DNA of 64,000 nucleotides from Pseudomonas fluorescens (lineage in GTDB: Bacteria; Pseudomonadota; Gammaproteobacteria; Pseudomonadales; Pseudomonadaceae). Each line of letters begins with the position of its first letter. The first letter of the stretch is position 1. This document shows positions 18,983 to 28,212 of this stretch, piece by piece. Below the pieces are notes generated by a model that was given only the letters and a program-made list of their open reading frames with translations, was not told the origin of the DNA and made no database searches. The position numbers were made by a program, and so were the translations under genes. The stretch spans positions 2,480,001 through 2,544,000 of the forward strand of contig NZ_LT907842.1 of assembly GCF_900215245.1 (NCBI RefSeq), read 5' to 3'.

Positions 18983-20524
18983 ATGACGCAAGCCAATAAC
19001 GCCGTATACACCGATCTGAGTGTTGACGATCTGGTTAAAGAAGCCCTGCAGCGCGGTGAAGGCGTGCTTGCCGATACTGGCGCACTGGTCGTAGAAACCG
19101 GTCATCGTACCGGCCGTTCTCCGGTCGACCGTTTCATCGTTGAAGAGCCTTCTACCCAGGACGCAATCGCCTGGGGCCCGATCAACCGCAAGTTCCCGGC
19201 CGACAAGTTCGATGCCCTGTGGGCTCGCGTCGAGGCCTTCAACAACGCGCAAGAGCATTTTGTTTCCCACGTTCACGTAGGGGCTGCAGAAGACCACTAC
19301 CTGGCCGTGAAAATGACCACCCAGACTGCCTGGCAGAACCTGTTCGGTCGTTGCCTGTTCATCAACCCAGCCCAGTACAACCCGGCCGGTCGTGATGAGT
19401 GGCAAGTGCTTAACGTGGCCAACTTCGAGTGCGTGCCAGAGCGTGATGGCACCAACTCCGACGGTTGCGTCATCCTCAACTTCGCCCAGAAGAAAGTGCT
19501 GATCGCCGGCATGCGTTACGCCGGTGAAATGAAAAAAGCCATGTTCTCGGTGCAGAACTTCCTGCTGCCGGCCGCCGACGTGCTGCCAATGCACTGCGCC
19601 GCCAACATCGGCGAAGCAGGCGACGTGACCCTGTTCTTCGGTCTGTCGGGCACCGGTAAAACCACCCTGTCGGCCGACGAAAGCCGTTACTTGATCGGTG
19701 ACGACGAACACGGCTGGGGCGAAGGCGTAGTGTTCAACATCGAAGGCGGTTGCTATGCCAAGTGCATCGACCTCTCCGAGAAGAACGAGCCGGTCATCTG
19801 GAAAGCCATCAAGCACGGCGCCGTGCTGGAAAACGTTGTGATCGACGAGGCCAAGCACGCCGACTACACCGATGTCAGCCTGACCCAGAACAGCCGCGCC
19901 GCCTACCCGCTGGAACACGTTGCCAAGCGTTCCGAGAAGAACCTGGGCGGCGAGCCAAACGCGGTCATCTTCCTGACCTGCGACCTGACCGGCGTACTGC
20001 CGCCCGTGTCGATCCTCAGCGAAGAACAAGCGGCTTATCACTTCCTGTCCGGCTACACCGCACTGGTGGGCTCGACTGAAATGGGTTCCGGCAGCGGCAT
20101 CAAGTCGACGTTCTCCACCTGCTTCGGCGCGCCGTTCTTCCCACGCCCGGCTGGCGAATACGCTGAGCTGCTGATCAAGCGTATCCGTGGCTTCGGCTCC
20201 AAGGTTTACCTGGTCAACACCGGCTGGACCGGCGGTGGCTATGGCGTCGGCAAGCGCTTCAACATCCCGACCACTCGCGGCGTTATCGCAGCGATCCAGA
20301 GCGGCGCGTTGATCGGTGCTGAAACCGAACACCTCGACACCATCAACCTCGACGTGCCATTGGCTGTGCCGGGCGTTGAGACTGGCCTGTTGAACCCACG
20401 TAACACCTGGGCCGACAAAGCGGCCTACGACGCAGCAGCGAAAGCGCTGGCGGGTCTGTTCACCGAGAACTTCAAGAAGTTTGACGTGAGCGACGCGATC
20501 AAGGCGGCTGGGCCTCAGTTGTAA
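18983..20524 (+). CDS. pckA: ATP-dependent phosphoenolpyruvate carboxykinase
   Basis: 513-residue PckA, converting oxaloacetate and ATP to phosphoenolpyruvate, CO2 and ADP; the entry step of gluconeogenesis. The kinase-1a loop is GLSGTGKTT (220-228). The metal-binding kinase-2 region [24 protein letters not shown] follows, and substrate-binding HRTGRSP is at 41-47. Length is usual for the family. It has its own promoter region and a strong terminator, so it is probably monocistronic. Confidence 0.96.
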   Translation: MTQANNAVYTDLSVDDLVKEALQRGEGVLADTGALVVETGHRTGRSPVDRFIVEEPSTQDAIAWGPINRKFPADKFDALWARVEAFNNAQEHFVSHVHVGAAEDHYLAVKMTTQTAWQNLFGRCLFINPAQYNPAGRDEWQVLNVANFECVPERDGTNSDGCVILNFAQKKVLIAGMRYAGEMKKAMFSVQNFLLPAADVLPMHCAANIGEAGDVTLFFGLSGTGKTTLSADESRYLIGDDEHGWGEGVVFNIEGGCYAKCIDLSEKNEPVIWKAIKHGAVLENVVIDEAKHADYTDVSLTQNSRAAYPLEHVAKRSEKNLGGEPNAVIFLTCDLTGVLPPVSILSEEQAAYHFLSGYTALVGSTEMGSGSGIKSTFSTCFGAPFFPRPAGEYAELLIKRIRGFGSKVYLVNTGWTGGGYGVGKRFNIPTTRGVIAAIQSGALIGAETEHLDTINLDVPLAVPGVETGLLNPRNTWADKAAYDAAAKALAGLFTENFKKFDVSDAIKAAGPQL

Positions 20525-20540
20525 GGTTCGCTTGTTGTAA

Positions 20541-20570
20541 AAAAACCGCCCCTCGTGGGCGGTTTTTTTA
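20541..20570 (+). terminator. Rho-independent terminator after pckA
   Basis: AAAAACCGCCC pairs with GGGCGGTTTTT around a short CTCGT loop and is followed by more T residues. The A-run on the other side makes it work in both directions, so it may also end the convergent DMT transporter transcript. Confidence 0.9.
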
Positions 20571-20580
20571 TGCGCAAGCG

Positions 20581-21444
20581 TTAGTCGGCGAGGTGCAAAA
20601 CCACCGCCCCGACCAGCACCAACGCTACGCCCACGACCTGCACCGCTGACAACCGTTCCTTGAAAAACACAAACCCCAGGATCGCCGCGATCCCGCCCGA
20701 CAACGTGCTGATCACCGTCACTACCGACACCGACCCCGCCATCGCCCCCCACGAAAATGCCGAGAACCCGCCCAGGTTCATCAAACTCGCGCCGGTCAAC
20801 GTGGCGCAGTTTTTCAGTGGCGGAATCTTCAGGCCGTTCTGGATCTTCAGCACCATCACCACCAGCACGCACAACCCCACCAAATAACCCAGCCACAACA
20901 TGGTAATCGGCCCCAGCGCGGGCAATGTGTAGCGGCCTTGCAACCAGAAACTGGTGCCGTACAGCGTTGCTGCGAGCATGGCGTAGGCGATGGACTGGCG
21001 TGGGTTGTTATGGGGCACGCCGTTGTCCTTGTGAAGGCTGGAGAGGATCACGCCGATGACGCATAAGCCGATGCAACCGAGCTGGATCAGGCTGATGTGT
21101 TCGCCGCTGGCCCAGGACAGCAACGTGGTGACCACGCCGTAGGAGGTCACCAGTGGCGCGACGATGGCGGCTTTGCCCAGGGCGAAGGCCTTGGACAGCG
21201 CAAGCGCCCCGGAGACGGTGAGCAGGGCGGCGGCAATGCCCAGCAGCCAGACACTCAACGGGGCATTCAGGGACTTGAACAGGAAGGCCGGGAAGATGAC
21301 CAGCAACAGGGTCATGATCAGGAAACCGAGGGCCTGGCCGAAGTACACCGCGCGTTTGACGCCGACGGCGCGCGCGTTGAGACCCACGAGAAAATCCGTG
21401 CCGCCCCAGAGCAGGGCGGCCAGCAGGCCCATTATTACGTCCAT
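20581..21444 (-). CDS. DMT-superfamily (EamA-type) transporter
   Basis: 287-residue inner-membrane protein with about ten predicted hydrophobic helices in two halves. The second half repeats the EamA fold (LSGGIAAILGFVFFKERLSAVQVVGVALVLVGAVVL). Family members export amino acids or other metabolites; no substrate can be assigned. It is convergent with pckA and shares its bidirectional terminator. A REP doublet lies immediately upstream. Confidence 0.85.
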   Translation of the reverse strand: MDVIMGLLAALLWGGTDFLVGLNARAVGVKRAVYFGQALGFLIMTLLLVIFPAFLFKSLNAPLSVWLLGIAAALLTVSGALALSKAFALGKAAIVAPLVTSYGVVTTLLSWASGEHISLIQLGCIGLCVIGVILSSLHKDNGVPHNNPRQSIAYAMLAATLYGTSFWLQGRYTLPALGPITMLWLGYLVGLCVLVVMVLKIQNGLKIPPLKNCATLTGASLMNLGGFSAFSWGAMAGSVSVVTVISTLSGGIAAILGFVFFKERLSAVQVVGVALVLVGAVVLHLAD

Positions 21445-21490
21445 GTAAGGTCCTTGTTATGTAAACGATTCGCCAGGTTAGCGCATAACC

Positions 21491-21584
21491 CATGTGGGAG
21501 CGGGCTTGCTCGCGAAAGCGGTGGATCAGTGAGAAATACTCTGCCTGACACACCGCTTTCGCGAGCAAGCCCGCTCCCACATTT
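21491..21584. repeat. REP doublet
   Basis: Inverted pair of REP sequences, GTGGGAGCGGGCTTGCTCGC (from 21493) and its inverse (to 21581), with partly self-complementary spacer (GCGGTGG..CACCGC). It lies between the DMT transporter and the DUF1493 gene. Confidence 0.85.
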
Positions 21585-21604
21585 GACGCTCAGCGGGCTT
21601 GGCT

Positions 21605-22075
21605 TCAGCTGAGGTTTTCCAGGGTTTGCGTGTCCCAGCGGTGAGTGTTGATGGCCAGGTAGAGCATGCCAATCGTCAGTGGCACCTTAGCGCCACGCCC
21701 TTTGGCGCGGTGTTTCAGGAACACATCGAACACTGGCGGTTGGAAGTAACGATAAGCGTCGTAGTCGCCCAGGTCGACCGCAAAATCCTGCTCCAACGCC
21801 TCCATGAATTGCGTAGCCTCGGCGCGGTCGCAGCCAAGGTCGAAGTTGATTGAGGTGTCGAGGCGAAGGGTCTTGTGTTTCGGCAGGCCGATTTCTTCGT
21901 GCAGCAATTGCAGCAGCTGCTGCATGGCGGGGTCTTCGGGGAAGTTGGGGGCCAGGTTCATGGTGGGGGCACGCAGGAGTGGGTGAGGGGGAGGGTTACG
22001 TTTTAGTCGGTATTTGTTGCGGGTGATGAAGAGTGCCAAGCCTATCAAGAATACGAAGATAGGGAGGAAGGGCAT
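21605..22075 (-). CDS. DUF1493-family protein with N-terminal membrane anchor
   Basis: 156-residue protein. An N-terminal hydrophobic helix (PFLPIFVFLIGLALFI) is followed by an acyl-carrier-like DUF1493 domain of unknown function (core HEEIGLPKHKTLRLDTSINFD, then GDYDAYRYF and VPLTIGMLYLAI). The ATG at 22075 was chosen; a GTG six codons upstream is possible, and neither has a strong ribosome site. It lies just downstream of a 43-residue membrane peptide gene and a decayed paralogue, suggesting an old tandem duplication. Confidence 0.75.
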   Translation of the reverse strand: MPFLPIFVFLIGLALFITRNKYRLKRNPPPHPLLRAPTMNLAPNFPEDPAMQQLLQLLHEEIGLPKHKTLRLDTSINFDLGCDRAEATQFMEALEQDFAVDLGDYDAYRYFQPPVFDVFLKHRAKGRGAKVPLTIGMLYLAINTHRWDTQTLENLS

Positions 22076-22102
22076 GCTGAGGGTTACTGCCACGTAGGGT
22101 AA

Positions 22103-22234
22103 TCAGAACGCCAATGCCAGGCCGGCTACGAGGCATGTGACTGCAAGGCGTTTTCTCAGAATAGCGTCAGTGATTGGGTAATGCAGTACCAGGTAAAAAC
22201 CCAAGAAACAGGCGATTTGCAGGACAGTATTCAT
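22103..22234 (-). CDS. Small membrane protein, 43 residues
   Basis: Two hydrophobic stretches (about 3-18 and 31-43) flank a short polar turn with ILRKRLA. The function is unknown. The ATG overlaps the TGA of the upstream DUF1493 relic (ATGA) and AAGGAG lies 12-13 bases before it. Its stop is a few bases before the next DUF1493 gene, so it looks like the middle gene of a small unit. Confidence 0.5.
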   Translation of the reverse strand: MNTVLQIACFLGFYLVLHYPITDAILRKRLAVTCLVAGLALAF

Positions 22235-22400
22235 GACGCTTGAAATCTCCTTGCTTCGAGTGCCTGTGTGTTCCAGCGTTTGGCTTTGACGGCGTGGTAG
22301 AGCATGCCAAGGGTGAGCGGGATGTTGCCTTTGCAGCCTCTGTCCACCCGTCGATAGCGCACTTCGTTTGTCGAAGTACCTGCGTCTCACCAACAGAGGT
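22231..22400 (-). pseudogene. 3' remnant of a second DUF1493 gene
   Basis: On the minus strand, 22231 to about 22330 encodes GNIPLTLGMLYHAVKAKRWN followed by a short tail. This aligns with the end of the intact neighbour (AKVPLTIGMLYLAINTHRWD..). Further upstream the similarity fades and an in-frame TGA follows a CW pair near 22385, so the N-terminal part is missing or frameshifted. The rest of the 22400-22678 gap has no gene that can be supported. Confidence 0.55.
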
Positions 22401-22678
22401 TTGCCAACGCGTGCTTGTGGGTGGGTAAAACCGTAAGGCGAATCACCGTGAAGGTGACGCCGTAGTGGCCGATGTATTGAGTCCTTTCGAGGTACACGGA
22501 TTTTTGCCGGGACAGTGGAGAGGGCGCAAGTTTCGGTCATGCGCAGGCGAGTTACGTAGAGGGTGGCGCAGGTGTTTTGAGCAGTTTAGGGAGAGGACTA
22601 CGCTGTATTTAGCGGCTTCCCACAGGGCTTTCCGGCATTTTCGGTTTGACAGTGATTTTTTGGTCAACACCCATTCAA

Positions 22679-22770
22679 TGTGGGAGTCGGGCTCGCCCGC
22701 GATGGCGCTGTGTCAGGTGCAGAAATATAGCCTGATATACCGCCATCGCAGGCAAGCCCGCTTCCGCAGG
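22679..22770. repeat. REP doublet, degenerate
   Basis: GTGGGAGTCGGGCTCGCCCGCGATGGCG, then an inverse copy ending GGCAAGCCCGCTTCCGCAG. Mismatches in both arms (AGTCGGGCTCG and CTTCCGC) show decay compared with the other doublets. Confidence 0.75.
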
Positions 22771-22771
22771 T

Positions 22772-23095
22772 TTAGCTCAGTGGCTGGCCTGGTGATGGTT
22801 GGTTATCGGCTGCCGGTTGCAGTTGAACGTGTTGCGCGGCTTCCAGCAGATCACAGCCATCCTGCACGAGCAGGTACAAGGCATTAATGATGTGGGAAAT
22901 ATCGTCGAGGTCCGCGTGATCGTAGGTCAGGCAGGTGAAGGTTTTGAGTAAGTCGCTGGCAGCGCGGATGCGCTGGTGTGCGGCGCTCTGGATGTCCTCG
23001 GCGGTGGCTTCTGTGTCGATGACGAGAGGGTGGGTGTCGGTGAAATTGGTGCGCAGAAGGCGATAGCGATTGGCAGGGACATTGAGCGTTGTCAT
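22772..23095 (-). CDS. Small conserved Pseudomonas protein (DUF6124/DUF3077-like)
   Basis: 107-residue acidic, helical protein of unknown function. It resembles the small Pseudomonas-restricted proteins with a helical repeat ending in a LLVQDGCDLLEAA-type segment; the family assignment is from memory and tentative. The ATG at 23095 has GGAG nine bases upstream, so the longer in-frame start at 23173 is rejected. Single gene downstream of the Fic/YhfG pair. Confidence 0.65.
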   Translation of the reverse strand: MTTLNVPANRYRLLRTNFTDTHPLVIDTEATAEDIQSAAHQRIRAASDLLKTFTCLTYDHADLDDISHIINALYLLVQDGCDLLEAAQHVQLQPAADNQPSPGQPLS

Positions 23096-23265
23096 AAAAG
23101 GGCACTCCGAAAAATCAAAGAAATACGCCAAAAAATTTGGCACGTTTATCTCTGCTGTTGTTCGAGTGACCAAGCTCGGTCGCTAAATTGATAGCGACGA
23201 AGCGAACCTTAGAAGCTAGCGTTATTTGTAGCAATAAACAGATGGTTTAACTATTGGCGTTTCGA

Positions 23266-23865
23266 TTAAGCGCTGGCTGGCCTGCTGATACACCGCTCAA
23301 AAATCGCCTCCAGCCCCCGATAGTCACACGCCACCGCATCGATGTTCGCCGGTACCCACGCCGCGTGTTTCACCAGCCACCAGTTCACCGAGAACCCCGC
23401 ATTCACGATGATCTGTTCGAACAAAATCCGCTGCGCCCGGCCGTTGCCTTCGCGAAAGGGATGAATGACGTTGAGGTCGCCATACGCCTCGGCAATCAAG
23501 GGCACGAGCTCAGCCTGGGTAGCACCGACATACCAATTAGCCTGTTGCATATGCCGGATGATTTTCGCTGCTTCCGGCGGGATGCGTTCCGGCGTGCAGA
23601 ACAGCGTTTCACCTTTCTGGATGTTGACGCTGCGCAGCTCGCCAGCCCAATCGTAGATATCGCCGAACAGGGTGCGGTGTATGTGTTGTAGCCGGCTGAG
23701 ATCGTAGGGCGGTGGGTAGAGCGGGAGGCTGCCTACAGCGATTTCAGATAGTTCGCGCTCGGCTTGATGGAGGAGTGATGCGTCGCGCAAATCGAGGCGG
23801 TTACGCAGGATGCTGCTATCGGGATAGCAGTATGGGTCCTGGCCCACCCCGTATTTGTCGAGCAT
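23266..23865 (-). CDS. fic: Fic-domain adenylyltransferase (toxin-like)
   Basis: 199-residue Fic protein, transferring AMP from ATP to a hydroxyl of a target protein. The complete catalytic motif HPFREGNGRAQR spans 135-146 with His135. The flap region is near LRSVNIQKGETLFC (78-90). There is no internal inhibitory helix at the N- or C-terminus, which fits class I, where a separate antitoxin supplies it. Its ATG overlaps the yhfG stop (TGATG), so antitoxin is made first from the same mRNA. Known relatives target DNA gyrase and topoisomerase IV; that target is inferred here. Confidence 0.92.
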   Translation of the reverse strand: MLDKYGVGQDPYCYPDSSILRNRLDLRDASLLHQAERELSEIAVGSLPLYPPPYDLSRLQHIHRTLFGDIYDWAGELRSVNIQKGETLFCTPERIPPEAAKIIRHMQQANWYVGATQAELVPLIAEAYGDLNVIHPFREGNGRAQRILFEQIIVNAGFSVNWWLVKHAAWVPANIDAVACDYRGLEAIFERCISRPASA

Positions 23866-24035
23866 CAGTGTGGCGTTTTGCGGTACTTGGCAAGAACGGC
23901 TTCGCGGGTCGGCAAGGGCTTGTCGACATCGGCCGGTTGGGTGTCGAACCCCTCCAGGCGCAAGCTGGCCAGATAATTGGAACGGCGGATCTTGTGGTAG
24001 TGATCCTGTTTTTGCTCAAACGTCGGTTCGCTCAT
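23865..24035 (-). CDS. yhfG: YhfG-family antitoxin partner of Fic
   Basis: 56-residue helical protein of the YhfG family. Residues 24-29 read SLRLEG, which fits the (S/T)xxxE(G/N) inhibitory motif of class I Fic antitoxins; Glu28 would block the ATP gamma-phosphate site of the Fic partner. A longer in-frame start at 24191 would add an unrelated leader, so the MSEPTFEQKQ start was chosen. It overlaps fic by one base. Confidence 0.85.
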   Translation of the reverse strand: MSEPTFEQKQDHYHKIRRSNYLASLRLEGFDTQPADVDKPLPTREAVLAKYRKTPH

Positions 24036-24210
24036 TGCAGCGTACTCCTGGGTCGCAATGTTCAATTGTAGCGCAATGCTTGCGGGGGCAGGCGAGATAA
24101 AAACCACGTCACATTCCGCATAAAAAAACCGCCAACCCATCGAATTCAGCGTATGTTGCACCGCAAAATCGTGTCGGGCGATTCCGCCCACTACTTAAAG
24201 GGAGTTAAGC

Positions 24211-25386
24211 ATGGGTTTGCTTCGTGTCGCCTCGGTGATGTCATTGTGTGCGGTGGCTTTTTCGATCCAGGCCGAGCAGTTGCCGATCGAGGTGCTGAGT
24301 GCGGTGGTCAAGGACCAGAAAATCGCCGACGCCGAAGTGCTGCTGCAACGTAACGGCGCACAAAACGTGGTGGGCCGCACCAACGCGCAAGGCCAGGTGA
24401 CCCTCACCAGCGAAGCCGCCGATGACGCCAGCAATCTGCTGATCATCAAGAAGCCCGGCTATTCCAACCTGGTGGTGAAGTGCCCGTGCAAAGGCATGAC
24501 GTACGCGATCAGCCCGGTGATGGAAAACCTCGATGGCCTGCGCGTCGTGCTGACCTGGGGTAAAACCCCGGAAGACCTCGACTCTCACATGATTTTCCCG
24601 GGCAACAACATCTTCTTCGGCAACCAGAAAGGCACCGACGCCGAGCTGGATGTGGATGACACCGACAGCTATGGCCCGGAAACCATCACCCTGCAGAAAA
24701 AGCACTACGGCGAAAGCTACGTCTACGCCGTGCATGACTTCACCAACAGCGGCAATCCAGGCTCGCGCCAGTTGTCCAACAGTGAGGCCAAGGTGTTTGT
24801 GTACATGGGGCAATCCCTGGTGCGCACTTACTACGTGCCGAAGAACCGCAGCGGTAACCTGTGGACCGTGTTCCGCATGACCGGCAGTGGTGACTTCCAG
24901 GACATCAACAATTTCAGTGGGGTAACGGTTGATGCCCCGAACGTGCTCAACGAAGTGAAGGGCTTGCTGGATGACAGCGTGGCGGTCACGGCGGTAGCTG
25001 TCAGCTCTTCCGCACAGACCGATGCGAAGCGTCTGAACGTGCAAGGCGAAGCGGCCTACCAGGCCGGTAATCTTGACCAGGCCATTGACCTGTTCCGCCA
25101 AGCCATCGACCTCGACAACGGCTTCGGCAAAGCCTACGGCAACCTTGGCCTGGCGTATCAGAAAGCCGGCAACACGGCCGAGTCGATCTGGGCCAACCGT
25201 AAGGCGATTGCCCTGGCGACCGGCGCGAATGCAGCGACCGTACGGGCAGGCGCCTACTACAACATTGCGCGGATCTACGAAGCCGCGGGGCAATTCTCGG
25301 ATGCCTTGCGTCACTACCAGTTGGCGAAAGAGCAAAAGGCCAATCCGGTGTATGACACGGCGATTGAGCGCGTGCAGAACCGCTGA
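24211..25386 (+). CDS. Secreted YfaP-like (DUF2135) protein with TPR domain
   Basis: 391-residue protein with a signal peptide (LLRVASVMSLCAVAFSIQA). A carboxypeptidase-regulatory-like segment (about 25-100) comes first. Then comes a DUF2135/YfaP-type domain (about 105-230; LRVVLTWGKTPEDLDSHMIF and VYAVHDFTNSGN). C-terminal TPR repeats (about 270-380; AAYQAGNLDQAIDLFRQAIDLD) complete it. Probably periplasmic or surface-associated; molecular role unknown. GGGAG ribosome site before the ATG; monocistronic, followed by a REP doublet. Confidence 0.8.
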   Translation: MGLLRVASVMSLCAVAFSIQAEQLPIEVLSAVVKDQKIADAEVLLQRNGAQNVVGRTNAQGQVTLTSEAADDASNLLIIKKPGYSNLVVKCPCKGMTYAISPVMENLDGLRVVLTWGKTPEDLDSHMIFPGNNIFFGNQKGTDAELDVDDTDSYGPETITLQKKHYGESYVYAVHDFTNSGNPGSRQLSNSEAKVFVYMGQSLVRTYYVPKNRSGNLWTVFRMTGSGDFQDINNFSGVTVDAPNVLNEVKGLLDDSVAVTAVAVSSSAQTDAKRLNVQGEAAYQAGNLDQAIDLFRQAIDLDNGFGKAYGNLGLAYQKAGNTAESIWANRKAIALATGANAATVRAGAYYNIARIYEAAGQFSDALRHYQLAKEQKANPVYDTAIERVQNR

Positions 25387-25411
25387 TTCGGCCGTAGCGC
25401 AGGTCTAAACG

Positions 25412-25502
25412 TGTGGGAGCGGGCTTGCCCGCGATGACGGTGGTTCAGTTGATACGTATGTTGACTGAACCATCGTCATCGCAGGCAAGCCAGCTCCCAC
25501 AT
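25412..25502. repeat. REP doublet with extended stem
   Basis: REP arms GTGGGAGCGGGCTTGC and GCAAGCCAGCTCCCAC. The inner spacer also pairs (GATGACGGTGGTTCAGT with ACTGAACCATCGTCATC), so the whole 90-bp element could fold into one long hairpin. Confidence 0.85.
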
Positions 25503-25671
25503 TTGGTTTGTATTCTGCTCACAAAATCGAGTTAACACTCCCACTTCGGCCCTAGGCCATGCCTCAGCCTGTGTATCATCCTGTCTCTTTTTTCCTTGCG
25601 ACCTTTCTCGATTCGCTGAACACGCTGGTCTATGTTTTGCACTCGTTCAGCGGTCAATGGAGTGACAGCTT

Positions 25672-27609
25672 ATGCACGACACCCTCCAACAGGTCTTTGG
25701 TTATCCACAGTTTCGTTTGGGCCAGGAAGCAGCGGTCAGTGCGGTGCTGGCCGGTCGTTCGGCCGCGGCGATCTTCCCCACGGGCTCGGGCAAGTCCCTG
25801 TGTTATCAGCTGTCGGCGGTACTGTTGCCGCACCTGACGTTGGTGGTGTCGCCGCTGTTGGCGTTGATGCAGGACCAGTTGGGCTTCTTGAAACGCCACG
25901 GCATTTCAGCCGGCAGTATCGATTCGGCGCAGAGCCGCGATGACGCCAATGACGTGATGGCCCGCGCACGCTCGGGCGAGCTGAAAATCCTGATGATTTC
26001 CGTGGAGCGTTTGAAGAACGAGCGCTTCCGTCATTTCCTGCAAAGCGTACAGATTTCGCTGCTGGTGGTGGACGAGGCGCACTGTATTTCCGAATGGGGC
26101 CATAACTTTCGCCCGGACTATTTGAAGCTGCCGGACTACCAGCGCCAGTTCAATATCCCACAAGCCTTGCTGCTGACGGCCACGGCCACGCCCAAGGTGA
26201 TTGCCGACATGCAGGCGAAGTTCGCCATTGCACCGCAGGATGTCGTCACCACAGGCTTCTACCGGCCCAACCTCAACCTGCTGGTGGAACCGGTTGCCGG
26301 TGCGGACAAACGTCGGCGCCTGGTCGCCTGGATGAGCGAGAGGGCGGATCAGCCGAGTATCGTCTATGTCACGTTGCAGAAAACCGCTGAACAGATTGCC
26401 GAGCACCTGAACCGCCATGGCATCCAGGCCGAGGCCTATCACGCCGGCCTGGCCCACGATAGGCGCGAGGGCATCCAGCAGCGCTTTATGGGCGGGCACT
26501 CCAATTGCATCGTTGCCACCATCGCGTTTGGCATGGGCATCGACAAGAGTGACATCCGCAACGTGGTGCATTTCGACCTGCCCAAGTCCATCGAGAACTA
26601 CAGCCAGGAAATCGGCCGTGCAGGGCGGGATGGTCAGCCGTCCGACTGCCTGGTGTTGGCCAACCGGGACAGCCTGAATGTGCTGGAAAACTTTGTGTAC
26701 GGCGACACCCCTGAACAGGCGGGCATTTGCCGTGTGCTGGAGGCGTTGCAGGCGGCGCGGGGTGACGGGCAATGGGAGTTCTTGCTGAGGTCGCTGTCGG
26801 ACCACAGCAACCTGCGCGAGCTGCCGCTCAAGACGCTGCTGGTGCAGTTGGAGCTCAAGGGTGTGATCGCACCGCGCTATGCGTTTTACGCCGAATACCG
26901 TTTCAAATACCTGATCGAGCCCGAAGCCTTGTTGGCGCGTTTTTCCGGTGAGCGGCAGCAGTTTGTCGCGGCAATCATCCAGGTGTGCAACCGCGCCAGA
27001 ACCTGGGCCACCGTGGATTTCGACGCGCTTTACCAGCAGCACAACGCTGAGCGCAGCCGGGTAGTCAAAGCCCTGGATTACTTCCAGGAGCAGGGTTTGA
27101 TCGAGCTGGAAAGCAAGCAGATGACGGAGGTCTACAGCCTGCTGAACACCGACTTTGATGCGCAGGCATTGAGCGAAGCGTTATACACAGGCTTCAAGCA
27201 GCACGAGGTCGCGGAGGTGGCGCGGATTCATGCCATGCTCGACCTTTTTGCGACCGAGCATTGCCTCGGCCAGCGTTTGGCCAAGTACTTTGGCGATGAA
27301 CATGCCCCTCTGCAGTGTGGGCATTGTTCGGTGTGCCATGGCCACGTAGCCCACTTGCCTGCACCGCCGAGTTTGCCGCCGCTTGTGGATAAAAACTTTA
27401 TGGGGCTGTGCGGTGATTTTATCCACAGGCATCATGAACACACCGGGCAACTGCCGGGTGCGGAGCGGCTGACGCGGTTCCTGGTGGGTATCAGCGTGCC
27501 GTTGTTTACCAAGCTGAAGGCGCGAGGGATTCCCGGTTTTGCTGCGCTGGAAGACTACCCCTACGCCGAGGTGCGTGCGTGGGCCGAGGGTCATTTGAAT
27601 GATCTGTAA
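25672..27609 (+). CDS. RecQ-family ATP-dependent DNA helicase, short form without HRDC
   Basis: 645-residue SF2 3'-5' DNA helicase. Motif I is FPTGSGKSLCYQ (35-46), motif II VVDEAHCISEWGH with the RecQ aromatic loop, and motif VI QEIGRAGRDGQPSD. The C-terminal part retains a RecQ-type Cys cluster (CLGQRLAKYFGDE, then CGHCSVC) but no HRDC domain is evident and the tail is short. It may therefore be a RecQ-like repair helicase distinct from canonical RecQ. GGAG ribosome site before the ATG; a thioesterase gene follows 23 bp later. Confidence 0.88.
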   Translation: MHDTLQQVFGYPQFRLGQEAAVSAVLAGRSAAAIFPTGSGKSLCYQLSAVLLPHLTLVVSPLLALMQDQLGFLKRHGISAGSIDSAQSRDDANDVMARARSGELKILMISVERLKNERFRHFLQSVQISLLVVDEAHCISEWGHNFRPDYLKLPDYQRQFNIPQALLLTATATPKVIADMQAKFAIAPQDVVTTGFYRPNLNLLVEPVAGADKRRRLVAWMSERADQPSIVYVTLQKTAEQIAEHLNRHGIQAEAYHAGLAHDRREGIQQRFMGGHSNCIVATIAFGMGIDKSDIRNVVHFDLPKSIENYSQEIGRAGRDGQPSDCLVLANRDSLNVLENFVYGDTPEQAGICRVLEALQAARGDGQWEFLLRSLSDHSNLRELPLKTLLVQLELKGVIAPRYAFYAEYRFKYLIEPEALLARFSGERQQFVAAIIQVCNRARTWATVDFDALYQQHNAERSRVVKALDYFQEQGLIELESKQMTEVYSLLNTDFDAQALSEALYTGFKQHEVAEVARIHAMLDLFATEHCLGQRLAKYFGDEHAPLQCGHCSVCHGHVAHLPAPPSLPPLVDKNFMGLCGDFIHRHHEHTGQLPGAERLTRFLVGISVPLFTKLKARGIPGFAALEDYPYAEVRAWAEGHLNDL

Positions 27610-27632
27610 ATCCACTTTCGTGAGACCTGCAC

Positions 27633-28064
27633 ATGCCTGACTCAATGCCCTTGCGCGCCGATTACCGTCACTTCCAACCGATCATCACGCGTTGGCACGA
27701 CAATGACGTGTATGGCCATGTGAATAACGTCACCTACTACAGCTTCTTCGACACGGCGGTGAATACCTACTTGATCGAACACGGTGGGTTGGACATTCAT
27801 GACGGTGAGGTGGTGGGGTTTGTGGTGAGTTCGGCGTGCGATTATTTCGCCTCGATCGCCTTTCCAGACCGCATAGAAATCGGCCTGCGGGTGGGCAAGT
27901 TGGGCAACAGCTCGGTGCAGTATGAGTTGGCGGTGTTCAAGGCAGGCGAAGAGGAAGCCTGTGCGGCAGGGCGCTTTGTGCATGTATTTGTGGACCGGGC
28001 GTCGAACCAGCCGGTAGCGATTCCGGCGATGCTGCGCGAGGCGTTACAGCGGTTGGTGGTCTGA
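27633..28064 (+). CDS. 4-hydroxybenzoyl-CoA-thioesterase-like acyl-CoA thioesterase
   Basis: 143-residue hotdog thioesterase of the 4-HBT/YbgC class. The catalytic-Asp motif is visible as TRWHDNDVYGHVNNVTYYSFFDTAVN. It hydrolyses acyl-CoA thioesters in the cytoplasm; chain specificity is unknown. It follows the RecQ-like gene by 23 bp, probably in the same transcript, with no clear functional link. Confidence 0.85.
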   Translation: MPDSMPLRADYRHFQPIITRWHDNDVYGHVNNVTYYSFFDTAVNTYLIEHGGLDIHDGEVVGFVVSSACDYFASIAFPDRIEIGLRVGKLGNSSVQYELAVFKAGEEEACAAGRFVHVFVDRASNQPVAIPAMLREALQRLVV

Positions 28065-28090
28065 CACTGCCATTGTGCTCAATAGGCCGC

Positions 28091-28183
28091 AAATGTGGGA
28101 GCGGGCTTGCCTGCGATGGCGGCGGGTCAGGTTGAGTCGCGTTACCTGACGCTGTGCTATCGCGGGCAAGCCCGCTCCCGCAT
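28091..28183. repeat. REP doublet
   Basis: GTGGGAGCGGGCTTGCCTGCGATGGCGGCGGGTCAG with an inverse half ending CGGGCAAGCCCGCTCCCG. The inner TCAGGT..ACCTGA also pairs. Lies between the convergent thioesterase and glycine-zipper genes. Confidence 0.85.
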
Positions 28184-28212
28184 GGACCTGCAGTGGTGTT
28201 CAGACTGCGGGC

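Noticed and set aside
18824..20896. 690-codon frame opposite pckA
   Set aside because: Antisense shadow; PckA is intact and conserved, and the shadow shows no domains.
22465..22887. 140-codon plus-strand frame crossing the degenerate REP doublet
   Set aside because: It reads through a REP element and the minus-strand gene at 22772; no ribosome site or family likeness.
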